A model generated the notes under the pieces. That model was given only the letters and a program-made list of their open reading frames with translations, did no database searches and had not been told where the DNA came from. Below, in pieces: positions 8,044 through 17,000 of a stretch of DNA of 21,399 nt. A program made the translations under genes and the position numbers. Origin of the DNA: JAQBFJ01 sp032123435 (GTDB lineage: Bacteria > Verrucomicrobiota > Kiritimatiellia > UBA8416 > JAQBFJ01). The stretch lies in assembly GCA_032123435.1 (NCBI GenBank), contig JAQBFJ010000029.1, positions 1-21,399 on the forward strand, in the 5' to 3' direction. How positions within the stretch are numbered: position 1 is the first letter of the stretch; each line of letters opens with the position of its first letter.

Positions 8044-8487
8044 ATGTCTACGCTGAATATCGAAGAAATAATGAAGCTCATTCCGCATCGTTATCCAATG
8101 CTGCTCGTTGATAAGATCGTTGAGTGTGACGGAGAGAAGCGTATTGTTGCGATAAAAAATGTAACAATGAACGAACCCTTTTTTCAGGGACATTTTCCTG
8201 GCGCTCCGATTATGCCCGGTGTCCTCCAGTTGGAGGCCATGGCGCAAACGGCCGGCGTACTGCTGAACCAGATATCTGTTGGCGGCGGAATTCCTTTTTT
8301 TATGGCAATTGATAAAGCCAAGTTCCGCAAGGTCGTTAAACCTGGCGATCAAATGAGAATAGAAGTTGAAATAACAAATATCCGTTCCAGAACTGCGAAA
8401 TTCAATGCTCGGGTATTCGTTGACGGCGCTTTAGTGTCTCAGGCTGAAATGATGTGCATGTTAACGGATCAGAAGGCTGAAATATGA
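8044..8487 (+). CDS. fabZ: 3-hydroxyacyl-ACP dehydratase FabZ
   Basis: FabZ removes water from 3-hydroxyacyl-ACP during fatty acid elongation, competing with lipid A synthesis for the same acyl-ACP. The 147-residue hot-dog-fold protein has the N-terminal signature IPHRYPMLLVDKI and the catalytic stretch GHFPGAPIMPGVLQLEAMAQ, giving catalytic His50 and Glu64. The start ATG at 8044 sits behind GGGAG at 8032-8036. Its stop overlaps the lpxA start by four bases (ATGA), a sign of coupled translation. In some related bacteria FabZ is fused to LpxC; here it stands alone and lpxC is not in the window. Confidence 0.96.
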   Translation: MSTLNIEEIMKLIPHRYPMLLVDKIVECDGEKRIVAIKNVTMNEPFFQGHFPGAPIMPGVLQLEAMAQTAGVLLNQISVGGGIPFFMAIDKAKFRKVVKPGDQMRIEVEITNIRSRTAKFNARVFVDGALVSQAEMMCMLTDQKAEI

Positions 8488-9257
8488 CGAATATCCATGA
8501 GACCGCGGTAGTCAGCAAGGAATCAGAGGTAGGAACCGGAGTGCAAATAGGTCCTTATGCCGTAATAGGGCCGGGAGTGACAATCGGGGACGGCACCAGG
8601 ATCATGTCGCATGTCGTTATCGACGGCAATACCCGTATCGGCCGTGAATGCGTTCTCTTCCCTTTCTCCAGCATAGGTTTGCAGACCCAGGATTTGAAGT
8701 ATAAGGGCAAGAAAACATATGTTGAAATCGGAGATAATACCACATTACGTGAATATGTGACCGTGAACTCCGGAACCAACGAAGGGGAAATCACAAAGGT
8801 GGGCTCTGATTGTCACATTATGGCATATTGTCATATTGCTCACGCTTGTAATGTCGGGAATAATGTCATCATGTCGAATTGTGCCACTTTGGCCGGTGAT
8901 GTTATAGTGGAAGACGGTGCCATAATCGGCGGATTAAGCGGGGTGCACCAGTTCACAAGAATCGGCAGTTTGTGTTTTATCGGCGGCATGACAAAAATCA
9001 CGCAGGATTGTCCTCCGTTTATGATGGTGGATGGTAATCCCGCGGCGGTCAAAGGGATTAATAGCGTTGGAATGAAGCGAAATAATGTCAGTGAATCAGC
9101 TCAAAAATCCTTGAAAGAAGCATATAAAATTCTTTACCGGCAAAAGTTATCTACTCGGCAGGCGCTTGACAAGATTCGAGCAGAAGTGGCAGGGTGTAAT
9201 GAATTAGAACGCCTTACAGCTTTTATAGAAAGTTCTGAAAGGGGTATAGTCAAGTAA
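8484..9257 (+). CDS. lpxA: UDP-N-acetylglucosamine O-acyltransferase LpxA
   Basis: LpxA transfers a 3-hydroxyacyl chain from ACP to UDP-GlcNAc, the first step of lipid A synthesis, in the cytoplasm as a trimer. The 257-residue protein shows the left-handed beta-helix hexapeptide pattern from residue 10 on (for example VQIGPYAVIGPGVTIGDG). The catalytic histidine is in CHIAHACNVG (His120, matching E. coli His125), and the family segment GGLSGVHQF is followed by QDCPPFMMVDGNPA. A helical C-terminal part completes the fold. In IGGMTK, glycines occupy the area where E. coli has its acyl-chain ruler, but the chain length used cannot be read securely. It is followed one base later by gspD, an unusual partner. 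Confidence 0.96.
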   Translation: MTNIHETAVVSKESEVGTGVQIGPYAVIGPGVTIGDGTRIMSHVVIDGNTRIGRECVLFPFSSIGLQTQDLKYKGKKTYVEIGDNTTLREYVTVNSGTNEGEITKVGSDCHIMAYCHIAHACNVGNNVIMSNCATLAGDVIVEDGAIIGGLSGVHQFTRIGSLCFIGGMTKITQDCPPFMMVDGNPAAVKGINSVGMKRNNVSESAQKSLKEAYKILYRQKLSTRQALDKIRAEVAGCNELERLTAFIESSERGIVK

Positions 9258-9258
9258 T

Positions 9259-11199
9259 ATGCGCACGTTTAATAGTGAAAATACGGGGAGGAGCGCTCAA
9301 TGGTTTGCTTCCGCTTTGTGCGTCTGGGTCGTGATGATTGGCGTTGTTTTCGCGAATGGCGAGGGTTCGATCAATTTCAGTTTCGATCAGGTTGACGTCC
9401 ATGCGTTTGTCAGATTGGTCGGGGAGATTACAGGCCGCCAGTTTGTTGTTGCCGAGGGAATAAACAAAAAAATCACCGTAGTTTCGCCGCGTGTTGAGCG
9501 TAATGAAGTCTACCCGCTGTTCCTGTCAATCCTTGAGTCGTCTGGATGTACGATTGTCCGTGAGGGCGATCTTTACCGTGTTGTCGTTTTGCCGGAATCA
9601 GCGACACCGATAGGAAGAGTTGTCGGGCCGGACGAGGAAAGCCCGACAGAAGGTCTCGTGACACGGATATTTCATCTCCAGCATGTGCAGTCGGCGGATT
9701 TACGGGATGTGCTCATGCCAATGGTCAGCGGCGGCAAGCAGGGCACTGTAGGCGCGGTCAAGGATACTAATCATCTTATTATAACGGATACCGCGGAAAG
9801 CTTGAGAAAAATAGAGAAAATAATTGCCGAGATCGACAGGCCCGGGCTCGCAAGATCAATTGAAATCTTGTCTCTTGAATATGTTGGGGCCGAAGAAATA
9901 GCCGAACAGCTCAACATGGCGATGGAAGAAAGCGAGACAAGAGGCGAAATATTAAGGAGGCGACTGCCCGATATTCCCGGCCGCGGTACTACGTCGGGCA
10001 GAACAAAGGCCACAGTGGTCGCGGCTCCGCATTCAAACAGCCTGATGCTTGTGGGGACGGTGTCGCAGTTAACAGAATTAAAACGCATAATCAAGCAGAT
10101 GGATGTTGATACGCCGTCAACTAGAGGAAGGCTGAACGCTATCTTTCTGAAATATATTTCGGCAGTAGAGACGGCGAAAAGTATAAACGCGCTTCTCCAA
10201 AAATCGTCTGAAATCGGTAAAAATGCGGCACAAAAACGAAAAATAGCCATAGAGGCGAGTGAGGCTAATAATGCCCTTCTGGTTGATGCTTTGTCCGGTG
10301 ATTATGAAAACGTCAAAAGATTGATCGAACAGATCGATATTATGCCTCAACAGGTGCATATCGAAGTTCTTATTCTTGAAGTAAGCGCCAGTGAGGATAT
10401 TAATATAGGCGTGGAAATGGCGGTCGTGGAAATGCCGGCGGAAGTCGGCAGTACAGTTGTTCAGGGCGGAACCAGATTGTTCTCAGCCGCCGATGGATTG
10501 ATGAATGTTATCCAGAATGGAATATTTCCTTCCGGCCTGACCGTTGGTATCGCGCATGGCTCGCGGCTCGATGGTGACGGCAATGTGGTTGTGGGATATC
10601 CAGGCATAATAAATATTGATGCTATCAAAAGAAGCGGGAGTGTAAGGATACGCTCTGAAACGGCACTGGAAACACAGAACAACAAGGAAGCAAGCGTTGT
10701 AAGTGTTAACGAAATACCGATTCTTAGGTCAACAATAGAAGGCGGTTCAGGCAGTGCCCGTGATGTTATTCAGAATATCGATAGAATAGATGTGGGTATA
10801 AAATTAAAGCTTACACCTCATGTGATTCCAGGCGGTCAAGTGCAGATGGATATCAATACCGGAATTGAGGCGGTGATAGACGCGGGATCAAGTACGTTGC
10901 AGTTTACCCCGACCATTGCCAAGCGGGAAGTGATCACGTCAGTTACGGTTCCGGATGGCGATATGATAGTTATTGCCGGGCTCACGCGCGAGGACAAGAA
11001 AAAGGTTGTCAAGAAAGTGCCCATCCTTGGGTCAATTCCTCTGTTAGGCTGGCTGTTCCGGCACACTGTGGATATTGTGGAGAACACGAACGTTCTGATA
11101 TTTGTAACGCCCCGTATTCTCACAGACAGGGCTGTCGTGGAAAGCGTCATGGAAAGCTGGCAGGAAAAAACAGGTTTGAAGGCATATGAAAAGAAATGA
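9259..11199 (+). CDS. gspD: Type II secretion system secretin (GspD)
   Basis: GspD forms the outer membrane channel of the type II secretion system. The 646-residue protein begins with a signal peptide (hydrophobic core about residues 14-31, likely cleavage after VVFA), then an N0 domain (INFSFDQVDVHAFVRLVGEITG) and several N-domain modules of ring-building type (TRIFHLQHVQSADLRDVL, IEILSLEYVGAEEIAEQL, LNAIFLKYISAVETAKSI). A C-terminal secretin domain (about 375-630) ends in VPILGSIPLLGWLFR and NVLIFVTPRIL, the family signature. There is no lipobox, so delivery would need a separate pilotin or none. The start lies one base after the lpxA stop, with AAAGGGG about 15 bases ahead. The C-terminal end overlaps gspE by 14 bases. 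Secretins of type IV pili are the main alternative; gspE and gspF favour type II secretion. Confidence 0.9.
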   Translation: MRTFNSENTGRSAQWFASALCVWVVMIGVVFANGEGSINFSFDQVDVHAFVRLVGEITGRQFVVAEGINKKITVVSPRVERNEVYPLFLSILESSGCTIVREGDLYRVVVLPESATPIGRVVGPDEESPTEGLVTRIFHLQHVQSADLRDVLMPMVSGGKQGTVGAVKDTNHLIITDTAESLRKIEKIIAEIDRPGLARSIEILSLEYVGAEEIAEQLNMAMEESETRGEILRRRLPDIPGRGTTSGRTKATVVAAPHSNSLMLVGTVSQLTELKRIIKQMDVDTPSTRGRLNAIFLKYISAVETAKSINALLQKSSEIGKNAAQKRKIAIEASEANNALLVDALSGDYENVKRLIEQIDIMPQQVHIEVLILEVSASEDINIGVEMAVVEMPAEVGSTVVQGGTRLFSAADGLMNVIQNGIFPSGLTVGIAHGSRLDGDGNVVVGYPGIINIDAIKRSGSVRIRSETALETQNNKEASVVSVNEIPILRSTIEGGSGSARDVIQNIDRIDVGIKLKLTPHVIPGGQVQMDINTGIEAVIDAGSSTLQFTPTIAKREVITSVTVPDGDMIVIAGLTREDKKKVVKKVPILGSIPLLGWLFRHTVDIVENTNVLIFVTPRILTDRAVVESVMESWQEKTGLKAYEKK

Positions 11200-12775
11200 C
11201 GTGCCCATTCGGAATAATCCGCTTCCTGACTCTGTTGAAGACATGGAGGAAGCGGCAGGAAAATACGGGATTGAATACATAACCGTGGTTTCAGACAACA
11301 TGTTGGATCCAGCGCTTGTTTCCGATTTGCCCGTGGAGTGGGCCAGAGCCAATAATCTACTGCCGGTAAGAATTAACTCGGAACCATGCGTACTCACTTC
11401 CGATCCCAGTCAAATAGATAAGCAGGAGTATCTTGCCCTGTTGACCGGAGTGGAATTGCGGCCAGTATTGACCTCGAACTCTGTTATATTGCAGAGCATA
11501 GAGCGTTGTTATTACAATAAGCAGGATTCCACGCGGGAATTTCTTGAGGATATGAATGCGGAAGAACCAGTAATGTCCGGCTGGCAGGCGCATACTGATG
11601 ATCTTCTCCAGGTTGCTGAGAAGGCGCCGGTAACGCAGTTGGTTAACCTCATGCTTCTTGAAGCAGTCAAACAAAATGCTTCGGATATTCATTTTGAACC
11701 CTTTGAATCACGGCTTCGAGTGCGCTACCGAGTTGATGGTACGCTTTATGAGCAGGCATCACCGCCAAAACATATCGAGGAGACGCTTGTATCGCGCCTG
11801 AAGGTCATGGCGCGTATGGATATTGCCGAGAAACGATTGCCGCAGGATGGAATGGCAAAAGTAAGAGTCGGTGACCGTGAGATAGATATACGCGTGTCAA
11901 CCGTGCCCGTAGCGGAAGGTGAACGAGTAGTATTGCGTATTCTCGACAAAAATTCCGCATTGCTTCCATTAGACGTGCTCGGCATGTCGCAGGATGCGTT
12001 GAAAGTGTTTAATACGCTTCTTGAACAATCAAGCGGCATAATTATCGTGTCAGGTCCTACGGGATCCGGGAAAACTACCACTCTTTATGCGGCACTGGGC
12101 AAATTAAACGCTTCACGACAGAATATCATGACTATAGAAGATCCAATAGAATATCAACTGGCCGATATCGGCCAGATCCAGGTTAAGCCGAAAATTGGTC
12201 TTACGTTCGCCAATGGGCTGAGGCATATTCTCAGGCAGGATCCTGATGTTATCCTTGTCGGTGAAACAAGAGATATCGAAACCGCAGATATCTCAATACG
12301 TGCTTCTCTTACCGGTCATCTTGTTTTTACAACACTCCATACCAACGACGCGCCGGGCGCTGTGCCGCGTCTTATTGATATGGGAATCCAGCCTTATCTG
12401 CTGGCTTCGTGCCTTAAAGGTGTATTGGCGCAAAGACTCGTGCGGAAGCTGTGCCCATTGTGCAAAAAAGAAGTAAATATGTCCTCCGAATATGAAGCTG
12501 ACGCGGCTTTAACGAAAGCCGCGATACAAGGCAAAACAACGTGGGGCCCAAATGGCTGTTCCATGTGCCTGGAAGGATATCGCGGACGAACTGGTCTGTT
12601 CGAAATGATGACGGTTGATCGCGAAATGCAGAATGTTATTCGCGCTGGCAATGTGGATTCCGGCTATCTTCGCGATATTGCCGAATCAAAAGGAATGAAC
12701 AGTATTATAACTGACGGCATAAGCAAGGCCCTGACCGGTATAACAAGTCTTGCAGAAGTTTTGAATGTTACCTGA
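11186..12775 (+). CDS. gspE: Type II secretion system ATPase (GspE)
   Basis: GspE is the cytoplasmic hexameric ATPase that powers pseudopilus assembly. The 529-residue protein has an N-terminal GspE/PilB-type domain (about 25-115), a linking domain containing ASDIHFEPFESRLRVRYRVDG, Walker A GPTGSGKT (290-297, Lys296), an Asp box DPDVILVGETRD, the His box TGHLVFTTLHTNDA, and a four-cysteine zinc module, CPLC and CSMC, near the C-terminus. All catalytic features look intact. Its start is inside gspD (14-base overlap), so translation is probably coupled. PilB of type IV pili has a similar sequence; the gspD-gspE-gspF order supports the type II assignment without fully excluding a pilus system. 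Confidence 0.92.
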   Translation: MKRNDVPIRNNPLPDSVEDMEEAAGKYGIEYITVVSDNMLDPALVSDLPVEWARANNLLPVRINSEPCVLTSDPSQIDKQEYLALLTGVELRPVLTSNSVILQSIERCYYNKQDSTREFLEDMNAEEPVMSGWQAHTDDLLQVAEKAPVTQLVNLMLLEAVKQNASDIHFEPFESRLRVRYRVDGTLYEQASPPKHIEETLVSRLKVMARMDIAEKRLPQDGMAKVRVGDREIDIRVSTVPVAEGERVVLRILDKNSALLPLDVLGMSQDALKVFNTLLEQSSGIIIVSGPTGSGKTTTLYAALGKLNASRQNIMTIEDPIEYQLADIGQIQVKPKIGLTFANGLRHILRQDPDVILVGETRDIETADISIRASLTGHLVFTTLHTNDAPGAVPRLIDMGIQPYLLASCLKGVLAQRLVRKLCPLCKKEVNMSSEYEADAALTKAAIQGKTTWGPNGCSMCLEGYRGRTGLFEMMTVDREMQNVIRAGNVDSGYLRDIAESKGMNSIITDGISKALTGITSLAEVLNVT

Positions 12776-12861
12776 CAGGGTAATGCCGCGTTCTGTCGGA
12801 ACTCTTGATTCAGGAGAATGGATTCCAGTCTTTGGCATAAAAACCAATCTACGGATATTAA

Positions 12862-14046
12862 ATGAAAACATACGAATATAAAGGTTATGATGCCAATGGA
12901 CACGTCAACAAAGGGTTGATCGAGGCCATGAGCGTGAAGGATGCCCGTGAAAAACTCGCGGTAGCCGGCATTTTGGCTGAACGCGTGTCGCAAACCGGCC
13001 GCCATTTTCGTTTTCCGGCTGAAACACGAGCCATGGTTTATCATGAACTGAGCAGTTTGCTCGGAGCAGGCCTGCCGCTTGTGCGCTCTCTGGATATATT
13101 AATAGAGTCACCTGAAATGGATTGCCAGCATATTCTGCTTGCCGGAGTGCGGGACAGAGTAAAAGAAGGATCTTCTTTGGCCGACGCTCTTGCCGATGCC
13201 AGTGACTCGCTGACGGCCTGCGAACGTGCGATCATTGAATCGGCCGAGAAATCAGCGACTGTAGAATCTATGCTTGAACGGCTGGCTAAATTTCTTGAAG
13301 AACAACAAGAGCTTCATGATCGGGTTCAGACGGCCCTTATCTATCCTTCTATAGTAGTAGCCGTGGGTGTTTGTGTGGCTGTTCTGATGCTGGGTCTTCT
13401 TGTGCCGCGTACGCATAAATTGCTGGTTGGTACTAACGTGGTTTTGCCCGGATTGACTCAATTCATGATGAGCCTGGGCAGTCTGATCCTGAAATGGGGT
13501 TGGGCGGCGGCGGCAGGGATAATAGGAGGCGTTCTGTATCTGAAATATAAACTGAAACATGATCACGGTTTTTGCGTGCGATGGGACAGGGCATTATTCA
13601 AAATTCCATTATGGGGCAAAGGCTATACCATCCTCGTGAATCTTCGATTCTCCCGGACACTGGCGATTCTGCTGGGCGGTGGCGTTTCCTTGATAGAAGG
13701 AATAGCCCTGGCAGGACGCGCAACAGGAAGCCCTTGGATAAGCCAGTTGACAGAAGAAGGTGCCGAACAATTGCGGCACGGAAACAGCCTGTCAAATGTT
13801 ATTCAGAAAATAGAGCCCCTGTCAGCCTCATTGGCAGGCTGGATAAGGGCCGGTGAGGCAAGCGGAGGGCTTGAACGCCTGCTGGAAAACGCAAGCGACA
13901 GGTATCAGGCTTACTGGAACCGATTTGCGGGTAAAAGCATCAGCTTTCTCGAGCCGGTTATTATATTGGTTATTGGCGGCTTTGTCCTGCTTATAACGGT
14001 ATCGGTTCTGCTCCCGATAGTGTCTCTTACTCAAATCGCAATGTGA
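12862..14046 (+). CDS. gspF: Type II secretion inner membrane platform protein (GspF)
   Basis: GspF is the multi-pass inner membrane platform that couples the GspE motor to the pseudopilus. The 394-residue protein starts with the typical MKTYEYKGYDANGHVNKGLIEA and contains two related GspF domains (about 50-170 and 245-370), each with a cytoplasmic helical part (FYRELSxLL-like YHELSSLLGAGLPL; RFSRTLAILLGGGVSLIEGI). Hydrophobic segments lie near 165-190, 205-225 and 365-388. An in-frame stop immediately precedes the ATG at 12862, so the start is fixed. An 86-base gap separates it from gspE, in contrast to the overlaps upstream, and the ribosome site is weak. No gspG or other pseudopilin follows; the next gene is convergent, 12 bases away, with no visible terminator between. 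Confidence 0.93.
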   Translation: MKTYEYKGYDANGHVNKGLIEAMSVKDAREKLAVAGILAERVSQTGRHFRFPAETRAMVYHELSSLLGAGLPLVRSLDILIESPEMDCQHILLAGVRDRVKEGSSLADALADASDSLTACERAIIESAEKSATVESMLERLAKFLEEQQELHDRVQTALIYPSIVVAVGVCVAVLMLGLLVPRTHKLLVGTNVVLPGLTQFMMSLGSLILKWGWAAAAGIIGGVLYLKYKLKHDHGFCVRWDRALFKIPLWGKGYTILVNLRFSRTLAILLGGGVSLIEGIALAGRATGSPWISQLTEEGAEQLRHGNSLSNVIQKIEPLSASLAGWIRAGEASGGLERLLENASDRYQAYWNRFAGKSISFLEPVIILVIGGFVLLITVSVLLPIVSLTQIAM

Positions 14047-14058
14047 GGCCAAGGGAAT

Positions 14059-17000
14059 TTACTTTTCCTCATTTGCTCTTTCCGGTTTCTCCATTCGCAA
14101 AAGTTTTTCAGTTTCAATTTCAGCGAATAACTGATTAGCCTCAAGCAGATATTCTTCAGGAACACCGCGCGAGTAACCGATTGTTTCAATTAGAACACTC
14201 TCGGCAGCTTCCACGTTGCCGCGCATAAGCGCGATTCTTGACTGATGTGTTTTAGCACGAAACCAGAACTGTGAGTGTTGTTCAGCTTTTTCCAATGATA
14301 CAGACAGAGTCTTCTCGGCTTCATCCAGCTTGCCACAGCGCATGTATACGACGGCAATGGTGTCGAGAATGTGGGGATTGTTATATCCGTCGGCCAGCAG
14401 GGACGGAATAAATTCCAATGCTTCCTGAGCTCTTGCAGGAACATCCGCAAGCGTGTATGCGAGATTGTTCATCATTGCAAGATCATTTGGATGGTGCTTT
14501 AAGCCGCGCCGCAGTATTTCAGCGGCACGTTCCGTGTTGCCGAAACGGCGCGATGCTTCAGCCGCCACAATAAAGGGGGTTTTATTTGTAGCGCCGTTTT
14601 CCAGAGCGTCGATCATTCTATATATGGATTCCACAACCTCCCATCCGCCGCGCTTGAATCGGGTGTAACCCAGCATTTGATCCCATAACGGATTATCCGG
14701 TTCTGATTCGTTCAGCATTCGCAGGGCATTTACCGTATCAGCGTCCATGTCCTGTATTTGCGCAAAATCTCTTAATGTTAACAGCTGTTTATACAGGGTC
14801 GGCGGTGGGCGCAAGGAAGCGCTTATGGCCGTCTTGGTTGATTCCAGTGCCCATTGCCTGTTGTTTTCCGCAAGCGCGCATTTTATGCACAACACATAGG
14901 TTGGCAGTAAACCCCGTGCGCGCGACATGACGCTTCTGGCTAGAACTATTGCCTCTGATTCGAAACCACCGCGCAATAGATAATCGGCGGCACGCGTTAC
15001 CACGGCCGGTGAAAAACGATTTGCGGTTTCCGGTGTAACATCACAATTCCAAAGCGCCGAAGGATTGTTGGTCTGTTGTATTCCAGCCTGACTTTTCACC
15101 ACCAGTTCAGCCAGCCATATTTCGCCGTCTTCGGGACACCAGTGCCTCGCGACATTTATTACATCAAGGTCACCATTGGATAAACTAATGAGAATGCGCC
15201 ACAATATTGGAGATTCCGGCAGAAGCTTGACCGCATTACCTGCGGCATTACGCGCTTTTACAAATTCACGATTCCTGCACAACAGAAGGGTAAGCTGATT
15301 CAATGCAATCGCTTTTTCAGTATTATCCCGGCCGCACTTCAGCCAGCGCTGTATGCTGTAAGGATCTGCATCATGTTCCGTGGAAGAAAGATCACCCCGT
15401 TCATAACATTCCAGCCATAACTTCATCATGTCGCGGAGAAAAGGGCTGATGGTATTTTCAATATTGGCTTTTAACGTTACTGCATTATCATCAAACTGTT
15501 TTTCAGACGGTATTGATATCGCGTGCCACAGGACGGACACTTCAGCCGGCGGCAGAACCGTTAACTGAGACGCGTCCGCAGGGATTGGTATTAGCGGTAT
15601 CAACGCCGAGCGACAGAAATTATTTGCCTCGAAATACCGTTCGCTCATATATAACGCGCGCGCTTCAATTCTGTTTACACTTGATTCGCGCGCCTTGTCC
15701 CGCGTGGCGAGAGCATGCAGGGCTTCTTCAGGTGAATCAAATTGCATCAACGCGTCAGCCAGCGCTCCAATTACCGTGTTGAAATAAGGGAAAAGTCTGA
15801 CCGCCTCACGGGCTGTGTTTATCGCGCCAAGACCGAGGCGGAGATTACTTTGCGCACGGTATAATCTTAGTACCGGCGTAAGCAGAGGAGGGGGTGATTC
15901 GGGCGTTTTCTTGCTTTCCATGTATTCTCGTAATAGCTCGTAAACCGATTGCCAATCATTCTGGTGTTCGTAAATTCCCGAAAGGAACACAATGGTTCGT
16001 TCCTGTTCTTCAGGATGTTTTGAGGAAATATACGATAGTTGATCGCGCGCTTTCGCCATGTTCCCTGTCATTTCCAGTGCTTGGACGTATTCATATCGCA
16101 TAGGAAGCGAAAGATTGCCCTCCTCATCCCGTTTTTGGAATTCGCGCAAGGCGCTCTGGAGCGCTTCTTCCCTGAACGCGATGTTGGGTTCCGCGGAAAG
16201 CTCGAGACCAAGTGGAACGCGATCACAGAATGGACGCCATGCAGGTAGGATCCTGCCAAATATGAAAAACGGCTTTATGCTTATGGTTTCATCGGAAAAA
16301 AGAGATTTAATGCTTAATTGCCCCTTGCGGAAAATGAACCAATTGTCGCCGTAATGAACGGCGCTCATTGAAAGCGTTGGATGCGAAGGGTCAATATCGC
16401 TGATTCGATGATAGACCAGCCACGCGAGGTCAGGTCGAGCAAGCTGAAAGCATTTGTTGAACAGTTTATACAACTCATCAGGATTGTCCATTATCTGAAT
16501 ACAATGCACAAGACGTGACGCGAACCGATCTTGCCACTGACCGTCTAATTGTTTTTGCGCCATGAAAAATAGAGGTTCAAGAATACGCGGATCGTCCGGC
16601 CATGCTTTAATCGCGTTACGCGTCATTTCGGCGACAGTGGGCGTATCATTAAGATTCATATAAGCTTCCAGCGCGGAAAATGCCTGAGCCGGGCTGGTGT
16701 AACTTGTTTGAGGATCGGAATCCGCGATGGCGTCCCATTTACGGTATGTGCGCAAGTAAGGATACAGGGCTCTGACCCGGTTTATGTTCGGGCGATACTG
16801 CGCCGCAGTGGCAACATATTGCGCCACTTTATCGGGATTGCCCGAGTAAAATGCCATCTCAGCAAGAACCATGGCAACGCGCGCGTCTTGATTACGGACA
16901 TGTTCCGGCATGGCACCTACTATTGCCGCCGCTTCATTGAGCCTGCCCAGCCATAGCAAGGTGTAAGCCCGTAATATGGTTTTTTCCATGGTGCTTATAT

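Noticed and set aside
12818..12865. A 15-codon open frame ending in an ATGA overlap with gspF, with AGGAG just before it
   Set aside because: The AGGAG is only one base from its ATG, too close to act normally, and the peptide is too short to support; translational coupling to gspF remains only a possibility.
14047..14058. Shared terminator between convergent gspF and the exosortase gene
   Set aside because: The gap is only 12 bases, and no stem followed by a T-run was found on either strand around it.
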